A stretch of 8,189 nt of DNA from Anaerolineaceae bacterium (GTDB lineage: Bacteria; Chloroflexota; Anaerolineae; Anaerolineales; Anaerolineaceae): contig DOEX01000179.1 in assembly GCA_003532515.1 (NCBI GenBank), positions 2,968-11,156 of the forward strand. Direction: 5' to 3'. The translations under genes were made by a program, and so were the position numbers. Numbering within the stretch: position 1 is the stretch's first letter; every line of letters begins with the position of its first letter. Below are positions 1-7,500 of the stretch, in pieces. The notes beneath the pieces were generated by a model. It had not been told where the DNA came from. It searched no databases and saw only the letters and a program-made list of their open reading frames with translations.

Positions 1-121
1 AGATTGCCGGAAGGAAGTGACACTAACTGTTGACAGCAAAATCTTATGATAGACAAGCTGGACTAAAATGCAATCCAGTCATTGGAAAGATTTGGACATT
101 TCAGCCAATCCGTATTTTTCG

Positions 122-172
122 TTGAGGCAACCTGTTAAAATATCTTGTTAATACCCTTCCATAAAGTAAAAT
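122..172 (+). promoter_or_regulatory. Candidate promoter(s) of the alpha-glucosidase operon
   Basis: Two sigma70-like candidates lie upstream of the GH13 gene. The better one has a -35-like TTGTTA at 145-150, a 16-base spacer and a -10-like TAAAAT at 167-172. It would start transcription near 179 and give a leader of about 40 bases. The second is an extended -10, TGTTAAAAT, at 133-141. It has no properly spaced -35; TTGAGG at 122-127 is too close. No clear operator palindrome is visible, so sugar-dependent control cannot be argued from the sequence. The call rests on consensus matching in AT-rich DNA and is tentative. Confidence 0.4.
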
Positions 173-220
173 AACAACATATATACTTTCAAAAGAACAA
201 TTTATGACGAGGAGGTCAGG

Positions 221-1843
221 ATGACCGGAAATAAATTATGGTGGAAGAATGGGATAATTTACCAAATTTATCCACGTTCTTTCCAGGATTCCAATGGCGA
301 CGGTATCGGCGATTTGGCTGGGATCATCCAACACCTTGACTACCTGCAAGATTTGGGCGTAGATGCCATCTGGTTCTCCCCGATCAACCCCTCTCCCGAT
401 GTCGATTTTGGTTATGACGTATCCGATTACCACACCATCGACCCAAAATTCGGCAACCTGCAAGACTTTGAACGATTGCTCCAGGAAGCTCATAAGAGAG
501 GTTTGCATATCATCATGGACCTGGTATTAAGCCATTCGTCAGACCAGCACCGCTGGTTCCAGGAATCGCGCAAATCTAAGGACAATCCCTACCATGATTG
601 GTACTTGTGGCGTGATCCCGCTCCTAACGGCGGCAAACCCAATAATTGGCTCTCGATTTTTGGCGGAAGTGCCTGGGAGTATGACGAGAATCTGGGACAA
701 TATTACTATCATGCGTTCGCTAAGGGTCAGCCCGATCTAAACTGGCGCAACCCTGAAGTTCGCTCCACATTGTTGGATGTTTTCCGATATTGGCTGGACA
801 AAGGTGTGGATGGATTCAGGCTGGATGTCTTCAATAATTACTTTCAAGATGAGCTCTTTCGTGACAACCCCAGGAATGAAGGTTTTAATATCCGGAAATT
901 ATTGCGTAAATTTGATGCTTACGATCACGTCTATGACAGTAATCAACCTGAGATGATGGGCGTAGTGGAAGACATCCGCAAGATTATGGATAGCTACCCA
1001 GAACGTTACGTTGTTGGTGAAACCTACCTGGCTACTTCCGTTCAGGCTCGCACCTTCATCGGAGAGAACAGGCTTCACGCTGGTTTTGACTATGCCTTCT
1101 GCAACTCGCCATTCAACGCCCAGGCTTACGGACAGGTAATCCAGTATTGGGATGCTCTGCACGGTGAAGATGCATGGCCTAATTACTTCTTCAACAATCA
1201 CGACACTTCCCGCTCTACGACCCGTTTTGCCAAAGGTGATAGCGATGCGATCCCGAAGCTGCTGCTGGCGATGCAGTTGACTGTCCGCGGAACTCCCTAT
1301 CTCTATTATGGAGAAGAGATAGGTATGCGCGATATCAGCCTGACTCGCTCTCAGATTCAAGACCCTGTTGGCAAGCAATATTGGCCTTTCAATAAAGGTC
1401 GTGATGGCTGCCGCTCTCCCATGCAATGGAGCGCTAAACAAAATGCGGGTTTCACTACAGGCAAACCCTGGCTGCCTTTAAACAGGGATTTTTTGGTTCG
1501 TAATGTCGACTCCCAGGCAACTTCACCAGCGTCATTGCTCACATTTTATAAAGAGCTGATCCGGCTCAGAAAAGCCCACTCCGCATTGAATGCTGGCAGC
1601 TTGGAAATGCTTCAGGCAGATAATGAGGATTTGTTGGTTTATCAGCGCCAGATTGGCGACGAAAAGATATTGATCGTACTTAATTTTTCAAAACAAATCA
1701 ACGTTTATCACTTGCCAACACACGATTTCAATAAATGGGAGTTGTTGTATGCGGGAAATGAAGCTTTAACCAGCCAGATGACAGAATGTGATCTGCATCT
1801 GCCCGGTTATGGTTTTGGCATTCTCATTTCAAGGTCAGAATAG
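221..1843 (+). CDS. GH13 alpha-glucosidase, oligo-1,6-glucosidase type
   Basis: This 540-residue enzyme is predicted to hydrolyse terminal alpha-glucosidic bonds of short oligosaccharides such as isomaltose, with retention of configuration. It has no signal peptide, so it should act in the cytoplasm on imported sugars. The GH13 barrel motifs are all present. A calcium-loop-like DSNGDGIGD is at 23-31. Region I, DLVLSHSSDQH, is at 100-110. QPDLN, typical of the oligo-1,6-glucosidase subfamily, is at 170-174. Region II, GFRLDV, contains the nucleophile D202. VGET contains the acid/base E267, and FFNNHD contains the transition-state stabiliser D328. GRDGCRSPMQW at 393-403 is also a subfamily signature. 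A C-terminal beta domain follows from about residue 460. Val203 after the nucleophile is the residue linked to alpha-1,6 preference in characterised relatives, where alpha-1,4 enzymes have Thr, Ala or Gly. The length is normal for the family. The start is supported by GAGGAGGT at 209-216. The exact substrate (isomaltose, sucrose, trehalulose or panose) cannot be fixed from sequence. Confidence 0.95.
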   Translation: MTGNKLWWKNGIIYQIYPRSFQDSNGDGIGDLAGIIQHLDYLQDLGVDAIWFSPINPSPDVDFGYDVSDYHTIDPKFGNLQDFERLLQEAHKRGLHIIMDLVLSHSSDQHRWFQESRKSKDNPYHDWYLWRDPAPNGGKPNNWLSIFGGSAWEYDENLGQYYYHAFAKGQPDLNWRNPEVRSTLLDVFRYWLDKGVDGFRLDVFNNYFQDELFRDNPRNEGFNIRKLLRKFDAYDHVYDSNQPEMMGVVEDIRKIMDSYPERYVVGETYLATSVQARTFIGENRLHAGFDYAFCNSPFNAQAYGQVIQYWDALHGEDAWPNYFFNNHDTSRSTTRFAKGDSDAIPKLLLAMQLTVRGTPYLYYGEEIGMRDISLTRSQIQDPVGKQYWPFNKGRDGCRSPMQWSAKQNAGFTTGKPWLPLNRDFLVRNVDSQATSPASLLTFYKELIRLRKAHSALNAGSLEMLQADNEDLLVYQRQIGDEKILIVLNFSKQINVYHLPTHDFNKWELLYAGNEALTSQMTECDLHLPGYGFGILISRSE

Positions 1844-1846
1844 GAG
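1842..1846 (+). promoter_or_regulatory. Shine-Dalgarno that sets a TTG start for the downstream gene
   Basis: AGGAG at 1842-1846 overlaps the TAG stop (1841-1843) of the alpha-glucosidase gene and lies 4 bases before an in-frame TTG at 1851. The only upstream ATG in this frame that gives a longer protein, at 1788, has no comparable ribosome site and would force a 56-base overlap with the GH13 gene. The arrangement implies translation reinitiation or coupling between the two genes. Confidence 0.65.
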
Positions 1847-1850
1847 TCAA

Positions 1851-4136
1851 TTGCTGGAAAGCACGAATTCGGCTAACTTTTCCACAGCACCCTGGGTAAG
1901 GGGAAACGAGCCGGGTTTATTCCCGGAGCGTGCCCTTCCGTTGGAACGTTACTTCCCTCCGTATGTGGAGGGCATGGTCAGTAACTGGGTTAAGAAATAT
2001 GCTTCTCCCGGCTCATATATTCTCGATCCATTCGGACAGAATCCCTTCACTTCCCTTGAATTAGCCCGGGCTGGCTACCGCGTTCTTGTTTCGGCAAACA
2101 ACCCGATTGCCGCTTTCACACTGAGTGTGTTGTCCAGGGCTCACGATGCCGAAATGGTCAGCCAGGCATTGCTTCAACTCAATCAAAACAGAATGCGGGA
2201 TGGTTCAACCCTCGAAGAATATTTGAGCAATTTCTACCGACTGGATTGCCCTAACCCGGAGTGCCAGGCTGAATCCAAATTTGAAGTTGACACCTTTATT
2301 TGGTCTGAAGAAGGGTTGAACCCTCACCTTGCCATTGGAACTTGCCAGAATTGTGGATTTAGCGGCGAGATCGACCTGACACCCGCCGTGCAAGAAACCC
2401 TCGGCAGAACCCCCTCTTATGCATTGACCCGCTCCCAGATTTTAGAAAAAGTGGCTGGTCAGGACCCCCCGCTAAGGCGGGTAATGGAAGAGGTGATTTC
2501 TTATTACAGCCCAAGAGCACTGATTGCCTTACAGATTCTATTGAGTAAAATTGAAACCAGCAATCTCACTCAACAACAGTCCGAAGTGCTGAAAGCCATG
2601 TGGCTGACAGCTGCTGACCAGGCCAATCAGCTTTGGATCTGGCCGAAGGGTAAAAACAGACCCAGGCAATTGATTCGTCCTCCGCTATACCAGGAAGTGA
2701 ACGTTTGGAAAGCCTTTTTACGTTCAGTTAGTCTCTGGACTCAACCGGCTGAAGCAGTAAAACTCCGCGAATGGCCTAAGCGCGTCCCTCCCACTGGTGG
2801 AATCAGTTTGTTTGAAGGGCGTCTGAGGGAATTAGCCGAAGTACCGGAGCCAGGCTTGATCAAATTAGTTCAAACCTCACTGCCCAGGCGTAACCAGGCT
2901 TGGTGGAATCTCTCCGGGCTTTGGAGTGGCTGGCTCTGGGGAAAAGAGGGCGTCAAGACGCTTCGTAACAGCCTTTTGAAACAGCGTTATGACTGGACCT
3001 GGCACAGCGTTGCTCTAAAAAAAGTTCTAACCCAATTGCCTGGACTGATTGGACAGGACGTGCCGGTTTTGCTCCTGACCAGCGAACTGGACACTCTCTT
3101 CTTATTTGCAAGCATGCTGGGAGCTCAAAATGCTGGATTGCAGCTGCATTCTGCAGCAATTGACGGTGAGAATGAAACGCTCCAATGCGTCTGGCGTCTG
3201 CCGACCACAGCTCAACCCTCATTTTTTATAGACAGCCCTCAAGTGGGTATCAAGAATAGCGGAAGGCAAATTTTGGGTCAACTTGGTGAGCCAACTCATT
3301 GGTTAAGGTTGTTGACATATTCTGTTGCCGACCAGTTAACACGGGGAAACCTGGTCAACCGACCCGGAACAAATGAGATGCTGAATGACCTTGAGAGTGA
3401 ATACGCGGCAGCCTTGAATGATCCCGCAATTTTTCAGCGGTTCAATCCAGGAACGACACCAGAAGCAGGATTGTATTGGCTGTCCAAGCCACCTTATGAA
3501 ACGGTTTGCATGTCAGATATTGCCGAACAGGTTGTGCTCGTTGAATTGCAAACCAAATCCTCGCTTACTTTCGACCAGCTTTGCTCAGCACTCTATGCAC
3601 GGTTGAGTGGCATGCTGACACCTCCGGATGACTTAGTCCAGGCTCTAATAGAATCCTATGCCCAAGAAGAGAAATTGGAAACCGGCACACTGTTGCGTAT
3701 AAAAGCCCGGGAAAGTGCTGCAGCCCGAACCGAAGATCTAAGGCAGATTAAATTGCTTTTGGAACAAATGGCTGATACGCTCAATTATCGCCATGAGAGC
3801 CGCCCTGAACGGATCCTTTGGGTAGATCAGACTGGAACCCCCCTGTACAGCTTTTTCCCTATAGCCACTGCCCAGATTTCAAGAATTCTGACTGCGAACC
3901 AGGATTTGCCAGGTCAGAAATTTATCGTCCTTCCTGGAGGACGCTCAAACCTAATTGCCTTCAAACTCAAGCGGGACCCCAACCTTCGTTTGCTCAATAG
4001 CGATCAATGGCAGTTGGTCAAATTCCGCCAATTACGTAACCTTGCTGGCAACCCGCTTTTGAACCGGGAACTGTTCGTTTCACAAATTAGCGGCGACCCG
4101 CCTGAATTTCACACCTCTCAGCTGGCACTATTCTAA
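1851..4136 (+). CDS. Divergent Zn-ribbon DNA methylase-like protein, probably catalytically degenerate
   Basis: This 761-residue protein (TTG start) follows the order of Zn-ribbon adenine-specific DNA methylases (COG1743-like). An N-terminal segment, PGSYILDPFG at about 53-62, matches motif I. It is followed by a NNP at 83-85 where active enzymes have D-x-NP. A Zn ribbon comes next, with CPNPEC (C133, C138) and CQNCG (C165, C168). YYSPRALIALQ at 218-228 and RPPLYQEVNVWKAF at 276-289 resemble conserved helices of that family. The place of the catalytic D/N-PP-Y motif appears to be TSLPRR at about 343-348, just before a Trp-rich stretch (WWNLSGLWSGWLWG, 351-364) and YDWTWH (380-385). The acidic/Asn catalytic residue is therefore missing. 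The C-terminal 300 residues include a possible winged-helix-like segment around 570-605 and a basic, aromatic end that I do not recognise. There is no signal peptide or membrane segment, so it should be cytoplasmic. Family placement is by remembered motif pattern. A structural or nucleic-acid-binding role is possible but unproven. Confidence 0.7.
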   Translation: MLESTNSANFSTAPWVRGNEPGLFPERALPLERYFPPYVEGMVSNWVKKYASPGSYILDPFGQNPFTSLELARAGYRVLVSANNPIAAFTLSVLSRAHDAEMVSQALLQLNQNRMRDGSTLEEYLSNFYRLDCPNPECQAESKFEVDTFIWSEEGLNPHLAIGTCQNCGFSGEIDLTPAVQETLGRTPSYALTRSQILEKVAGQDPPLRRVMEEVISYYSPRALIALQILLSKIETSNLTQQQSEVLKAMWLTAADQANQLWIWPKGKNRPRQLIRPPLYQEVNVWKAFLRSVSLWTQPAEAVKLREWPKRVPPTGGISLFEGRLRELAEVPEPGLIKLVQTSLPRRNQAWWNLSGLWSGWLWGKEGVKTLRNSLLKQRYDWTWHSVALKKVLTQLPGLIGQDVPVLLLTSELDTLFLFASMLGAQNAGLQLHSAAIDGENETLQCVWRLPTTAQPSFFIDSPQVGIKNSGRQILGQLGEPTHWLRLLTYSVADQLTRGNLVNRPGTNEMLNDLESEYAAALNDPAIFQRFNPGTTPEAGLYWLSKPPYETVCMSDIAEQVVLVELQTKSSLTFDQLCSALYARLSGMLTPPDDLVQALIESYAQEEKLETGTLLRIKARESAAARTEDLRQIKLLLEQMADTLNYRHESRPERILWVDQTGTPLYSFFPIATAQISRILTANQDLPGQKFIVLPGGRSNLIAFKLKRDPNLRLLNSDQWQLVKFRQLRNLAGNPLLNRELFVSQISGDPPEFHTSQLALF

Positions 4137-4148
4137 AAATACCAAGCA

Positions 4149-4177
4149 TTGTCTTGCTGAAGGGAATGAAGGATCTT
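4149..4177. repeat. Degenerate copy of the GTCATCCT...GGATCTT repeat
   Basis: This 29-base segment begins TTGTC and ends GAAGGATCTT, 12 bases after the methylase-like gene's stop. Compared by eye with the copy starting at 4322, it matches at about 19 of 29 positions, with both ends conserved. It is read as a decayed single arm of the same element; the partner inverted arm is not seen next to it. Confidence 0.45.
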
Positions 4178-4202
4178 CTCAGATATAAGTCAGAAAAGAC
4201 CC

Positions 4203-4242
4203 ACCCCCTCAATCCCCCGCCTATCGCTTCGCTGGAGGGGGT
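4203..4242. repeat. G/C-rich hairpin with 8-bp perfect stem
   Basis: ACCCCCTC at 4203-4210 is the exact reverse complement of GAGGGGGT at 4235-4242, enclosing a 24-base loop that holds a further CCCCC run. On the + strand the stem is followed by AAAACA, not T residues. On the - strand it is followed by a GGGTCTTTTC stretch, so a weak terminator for the penicillin-binding protein transcript is conceivable, though 300 bases beyond its stop. It could equally be a piece of a dispersed repeat. Confidence 0.45.
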
Positions 4243-4281
4243 AAAACAGTGATCCAAATTAATTGTTTCCGGTGACATTGT

Positions 4282-4392
4282 TTGTCATTCGACATACCAT
4301 TTGTCATCCTAAGCGCAGTAATTGTCATCCTAAGCATAGCAAAGGATCTTATCAATTAACTGCAAAGATTCTTCACTTCGTTCAGAATAACA
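4282..4392. repeat. Composite inverted repeat element, MITE-like or REP-like remnant
   Basis: The segment holds direct partial copies starting TTGTCAT at 4282, 4301 and 4322. The last two share TTGTCATCCTAAGC with a 21-base period. The arm at 4323-4350 is partly complementary to the arm at 4365-4392, about 19 of 28 positions by eye, and most mismatches are transitions. A short AT-rich loop of 14 bases separates the arms. Elements of this form (GTCATCCT...AGGATCTT, loop, AAGATTCTT...GAATAACA) are known as dispersed palindromes in several bacterial genomes. No transposase is nearby, so this is either a non-autonomous or a dead copy. Confidence 0.6.
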
Positions 4393-4543
4393 GATTTTCC
4401 TGCATGTTCCCGAAAATCTTACGTCCGATCATATCTGACCGCTTGTTGCTTCGTCCGACAGACACAAACAAAATCTATAAGATGTAACTTACCCCCGTTC
4501 GCTTTGCTCCCGGACCCTATCCAACGAGAGGGTTTACTCCGAT

Positions 4544-7500
4544 TTACGGCTCATCAGGCGGTGCTGTGGGTTCCACCGTTGGCTCCGGGGGCGGAGTTGG
4601 CGTGGCAGTCGGCGCGGGAGGTATGGTGGGTGTGGCAGTGGGTGTCATGGTTGCAGTTGGAGTCATGGTAGGCGTGGGAGTTGGGATATCCAACCGCAAG
4701 ACCCATTTCTTCTGCACTTCCGTATTTATCGTGCTGTGCATTGTGACCCTCAGCGTAATCAAGTCCGCATCAATATCCGTTAAATCCCAGCTTAATATTT
4801 CCGCAGCTGATGTGATTGGATAGGTTATCCAATCCGGTGTCAATGGATGCCATTCCGTTGGGTCTGGTCCTTCACCCCAATGAATCTTAAATTGCTTAAA
4901 GTTGGCAGTCGCGTCGACCACGCCGGCGATCACAAAGGGGTTTTCATGGATGACAGTGTTATCACTAACACCAATCAAAGAAATGATCGGGCGAGGGTCA
5001 TCCAAACGACACTCCCTTTCGGGTTTAATCACAATCGGGTCAGGGAATCCATTGTTTTTTGCCCAATCCCGTCCAGGTTGAGTTCCAAGCCAATCAATTG
5101 CTGACTTGTCCTCCACATTGATCGTCAGAGCTTCTTTTGTAAACTCTGCGCAAGCCGGCGAAGCTTGCAGGTTCGTCCAGGAATCGATAGAGGTCTTTAG
5201 CCAAAGGTCCTGGTCTTTTGGTAATGGTGGCTGATCGGAGGCAAAGAATTCCGTCTTATAGGTGGGGCAATATTCACCTGGCTGCGCACCAGATACCGTA
5301 CAAATCGTGTAATCGACAACATCAGACGGTCGCGCGAACGGTGTGGCGCTACCGCCTTTGTAACGGTTGATACCAGCCTTCATGATCTCAGCCCAGATTG
5401 GGGCCGCCCCTTCAACACCGGTAGTGTTGATCATGGGTGTGTAATCTGCATTCCCGACCCAAACTCCCACAACCAGGTCAGGGGTGTAACCCATTGTCCA
5501 GTTATCACGGAAATCATTGGTGGTGCCGGTTTTGGCAGCCGCCGGGAAGGGCAGATTCAAGATCGAGTTGTAACCAAACATTGGAGCGCGTGCCGCTGAA
5601 TCAGAAAGGATTGAAGAGATCAGATAAGCATGAGCACTGCGAACAACCTGGTCGCCAGCGGGCGGTTGGTATTCAAAAAGCACATTACCCTGGTGGTCCA
5701 CGACCTTGGTGATAGCCACTGGAGAAATTTTGCGCCCTTCATTGGCAAGCACCTGGAAAGCACCGGTCATTTCAAGTAAGCTGACCTCACCTCCACCAAG
5801 AGTGAGAGCAAGACCATAATCTGATCGATTCAAAGAAGTGATACCCAGCCTGCGGGCGAAGTTGATGAATCCATCTTGTTCGGCTGTATTTGGGTCATCA
5901 TAAACACCCACATATTCCAGTGCTTTGACAGCAGGGATATTGTAAGAATTAGCCAGGGCATCTCGGACCAAAACCGGACCATGGAAGCGTCCATCGTAGT
6001 TCACTGGCTCATAATCAGGGCTGGTGTCAAACGGGTCTGTGGAAGGTCTGAACTTGGTCGGCACATCCCAGATAAGCGTCGACGGTGTCCAGTCCTTCTC
6101 GAATGCTGCAAGGTAAGTGAGCGGTTTGATGGACGAGCCAGGTTGGCGCGTCTGGGTGAGCGCCATATTGACCTGTCCGCTGATGGCAGCATTGTTAAAA
6201 TCAGCCGACCCAACCATGGACAAAATTTCTCCGTTAGTTGGATTCATGACCACAACTGCCCCATTGGTGGCGTTCTTTCCTGTCATTTGTGCCAGCTGAT
6301 TCGTGACTGCTTGCTCTGCCTCACGCTGCATATCCGGGTCCAAGGTGGTATAGACAGTGAAACCAGAACGGTAAATAGTTTGAGCATCAAATTGGGATTC
6401 GAGCAGCGATTGAATAAACACGACCCAATGAGGGAATTGCATGTTCAAATCTTGTTTGGTGAATTGGTAAGCTTCCAAAGCATCCGATGCTTCAATGGTC
6501 TGGATGGCATCCAAACAAACCGGTTCCAGGTTTTCACCGATATGAATACAACCGGTCTCATTACTGAGTTCGTACATTAACACCAGCACCGTCTTAAAAC
6601 GGTTAATCGTCGCCTCGCGATTGTTATAGATATCATAGACAGCCGGTGTCTGGGGAATTCCAGCCAGAAACGCTGCTTGCCAAAGGTTCAAATCGGCTGC
6701 CGTGTTATTGAAATAGGTGGAGGCAGCGGCTTCGATTCCGTAAGAAAGATTGCCATAGAAAATTTCGTTAAGATAAAGTTCAAGCACCTGCTCTTTAGTG
6801 TAGCGGCGCGTAATTTCTGCTGCAAGAATGATCTCGCGTGCTTTTCTCTCATAAGACTGCTCAAATCGCTCATCGGTTAATAACAACAGACGGGCAAGCT
6901 GTTGCGTGATCGTAGAAGCGCCCGAAACGATTTCTCCCGACGTGTAGTTGGCGTATAAGGCGCGAGCCAGAGCCAGGACATCGAAGCCAGGATGGTTGTA
7001 ATATTCCTTATCTTCCGTGGCAATGGTGGCAGCAATCAGGTAAGGAGATATCCGCTCCAGGGGCACGTAGGTGCGTTTACCCGCGTTGGGATCCACAATT
7101 TCGTACAGAATGTTTCCGTTTCTGTCAAGAATATAGGTCGTTTCAAACTGGGAAGCCCGGTTTTGCAGCTCATCTACTGAAGGGAGGGTACTGGCGATGT
7201 CCAGATATTGTGAAATGGCAAAGATACCACCAGCCAGGAGTAACAGAAGTAGAACAACAAGCACGATTAACACGCCCCGGCTAAGGCAGCCTTTTTTCTT
7301 TTTAGTTTTTCTTGGTGGCACAGCAGCTTGCCCGCTCACCGGTGTGGGTTGGGTTTTTCCACTAACGGGTTTAGCAGCCGGTTTGATTGAGGGGGAAGCC
7401 ATTGTCTTTGGCTTTGTGACAATAACCGGTTGGGTCTCGTGTGGCACTTCTGTACCACCCGGTGTAAAGGCAACCGCATTGAGCGCAGTAGCTTGCGGGT

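Larger units (their letters stand above)
4137..4543. other. Convergent intergenic region, no gene, decayed repeats
   Basis: This 407-base stretch separates the ends of two converging genes. The short open frames in it have no ribosome sites and no protein-like composition, and I reject them as genes. It contains several degenerate copies of one repeat (4149-4392), a C/G-rich hairpin (4203-4242), and a second C-rich segment at 4491-4533 that includes a 5-bp inverted repeat, ACCCT (4514-4518) with AGGGT (4529-4533). No stem followed by a proper T run is visible for either gene, so a classical intrinsic terminator is not evident. Confidence 0.75.

Noticed and set aside
1..49. C-terminus of an upstream + strand gene
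   Set aside because: Two frames are open at the window edge and stop at 31-33 and 47-49. With at most 15 codons there is no way to choose between them or show that either is coding.
30..69. Promoter with TTGACA at 30-35
   Set aside because: A perfect -35 hexamer, but no -10-like hexamer at 15-19 bases; the nearest candidates are at 9 and 28 bases.
899..1441. 180-codon open frame on the - strand
   Set aside because: It is antisense to the GH13 catalytic core, whose conserved motifs explain the sequence; no independent start signal.
1788..1850. ATG at 1788 as the start of the methylase-like gene
   Set aside because: No ribosome site, a 56-base overlap with the GH13 gene, and a strong AGGAG placed correctly for the TTG at 1851.
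4282..4392. CRISPR array
   Set aside because: The direct copies are few, uneven in length and partly inverted, with no uniform repeats and spacers and no cas genes.
4263..4487. 74-codon open frame in the intergenic region
   Set aside because: It is made largely of repeat-derived sequence (repeated CHPK-like translation of the TTGTCATCC copies), with no ribosome site.
4566..4823. Gly/Val-rich small protein on the + strand
   Set aside because: It is the antisense reading of the Thr/Pro tail of the penicillin-binding protein; the repetitive Gly/Val composition follows from that tract.
5876..6580. 234-codon open frame on the + strand
   Set aside because: It lies antisense inside the transpeptidase/transglycosylase coding region, has no good ribosome site and a Cys/His/Arg-rich composition typical of a shadow frame.
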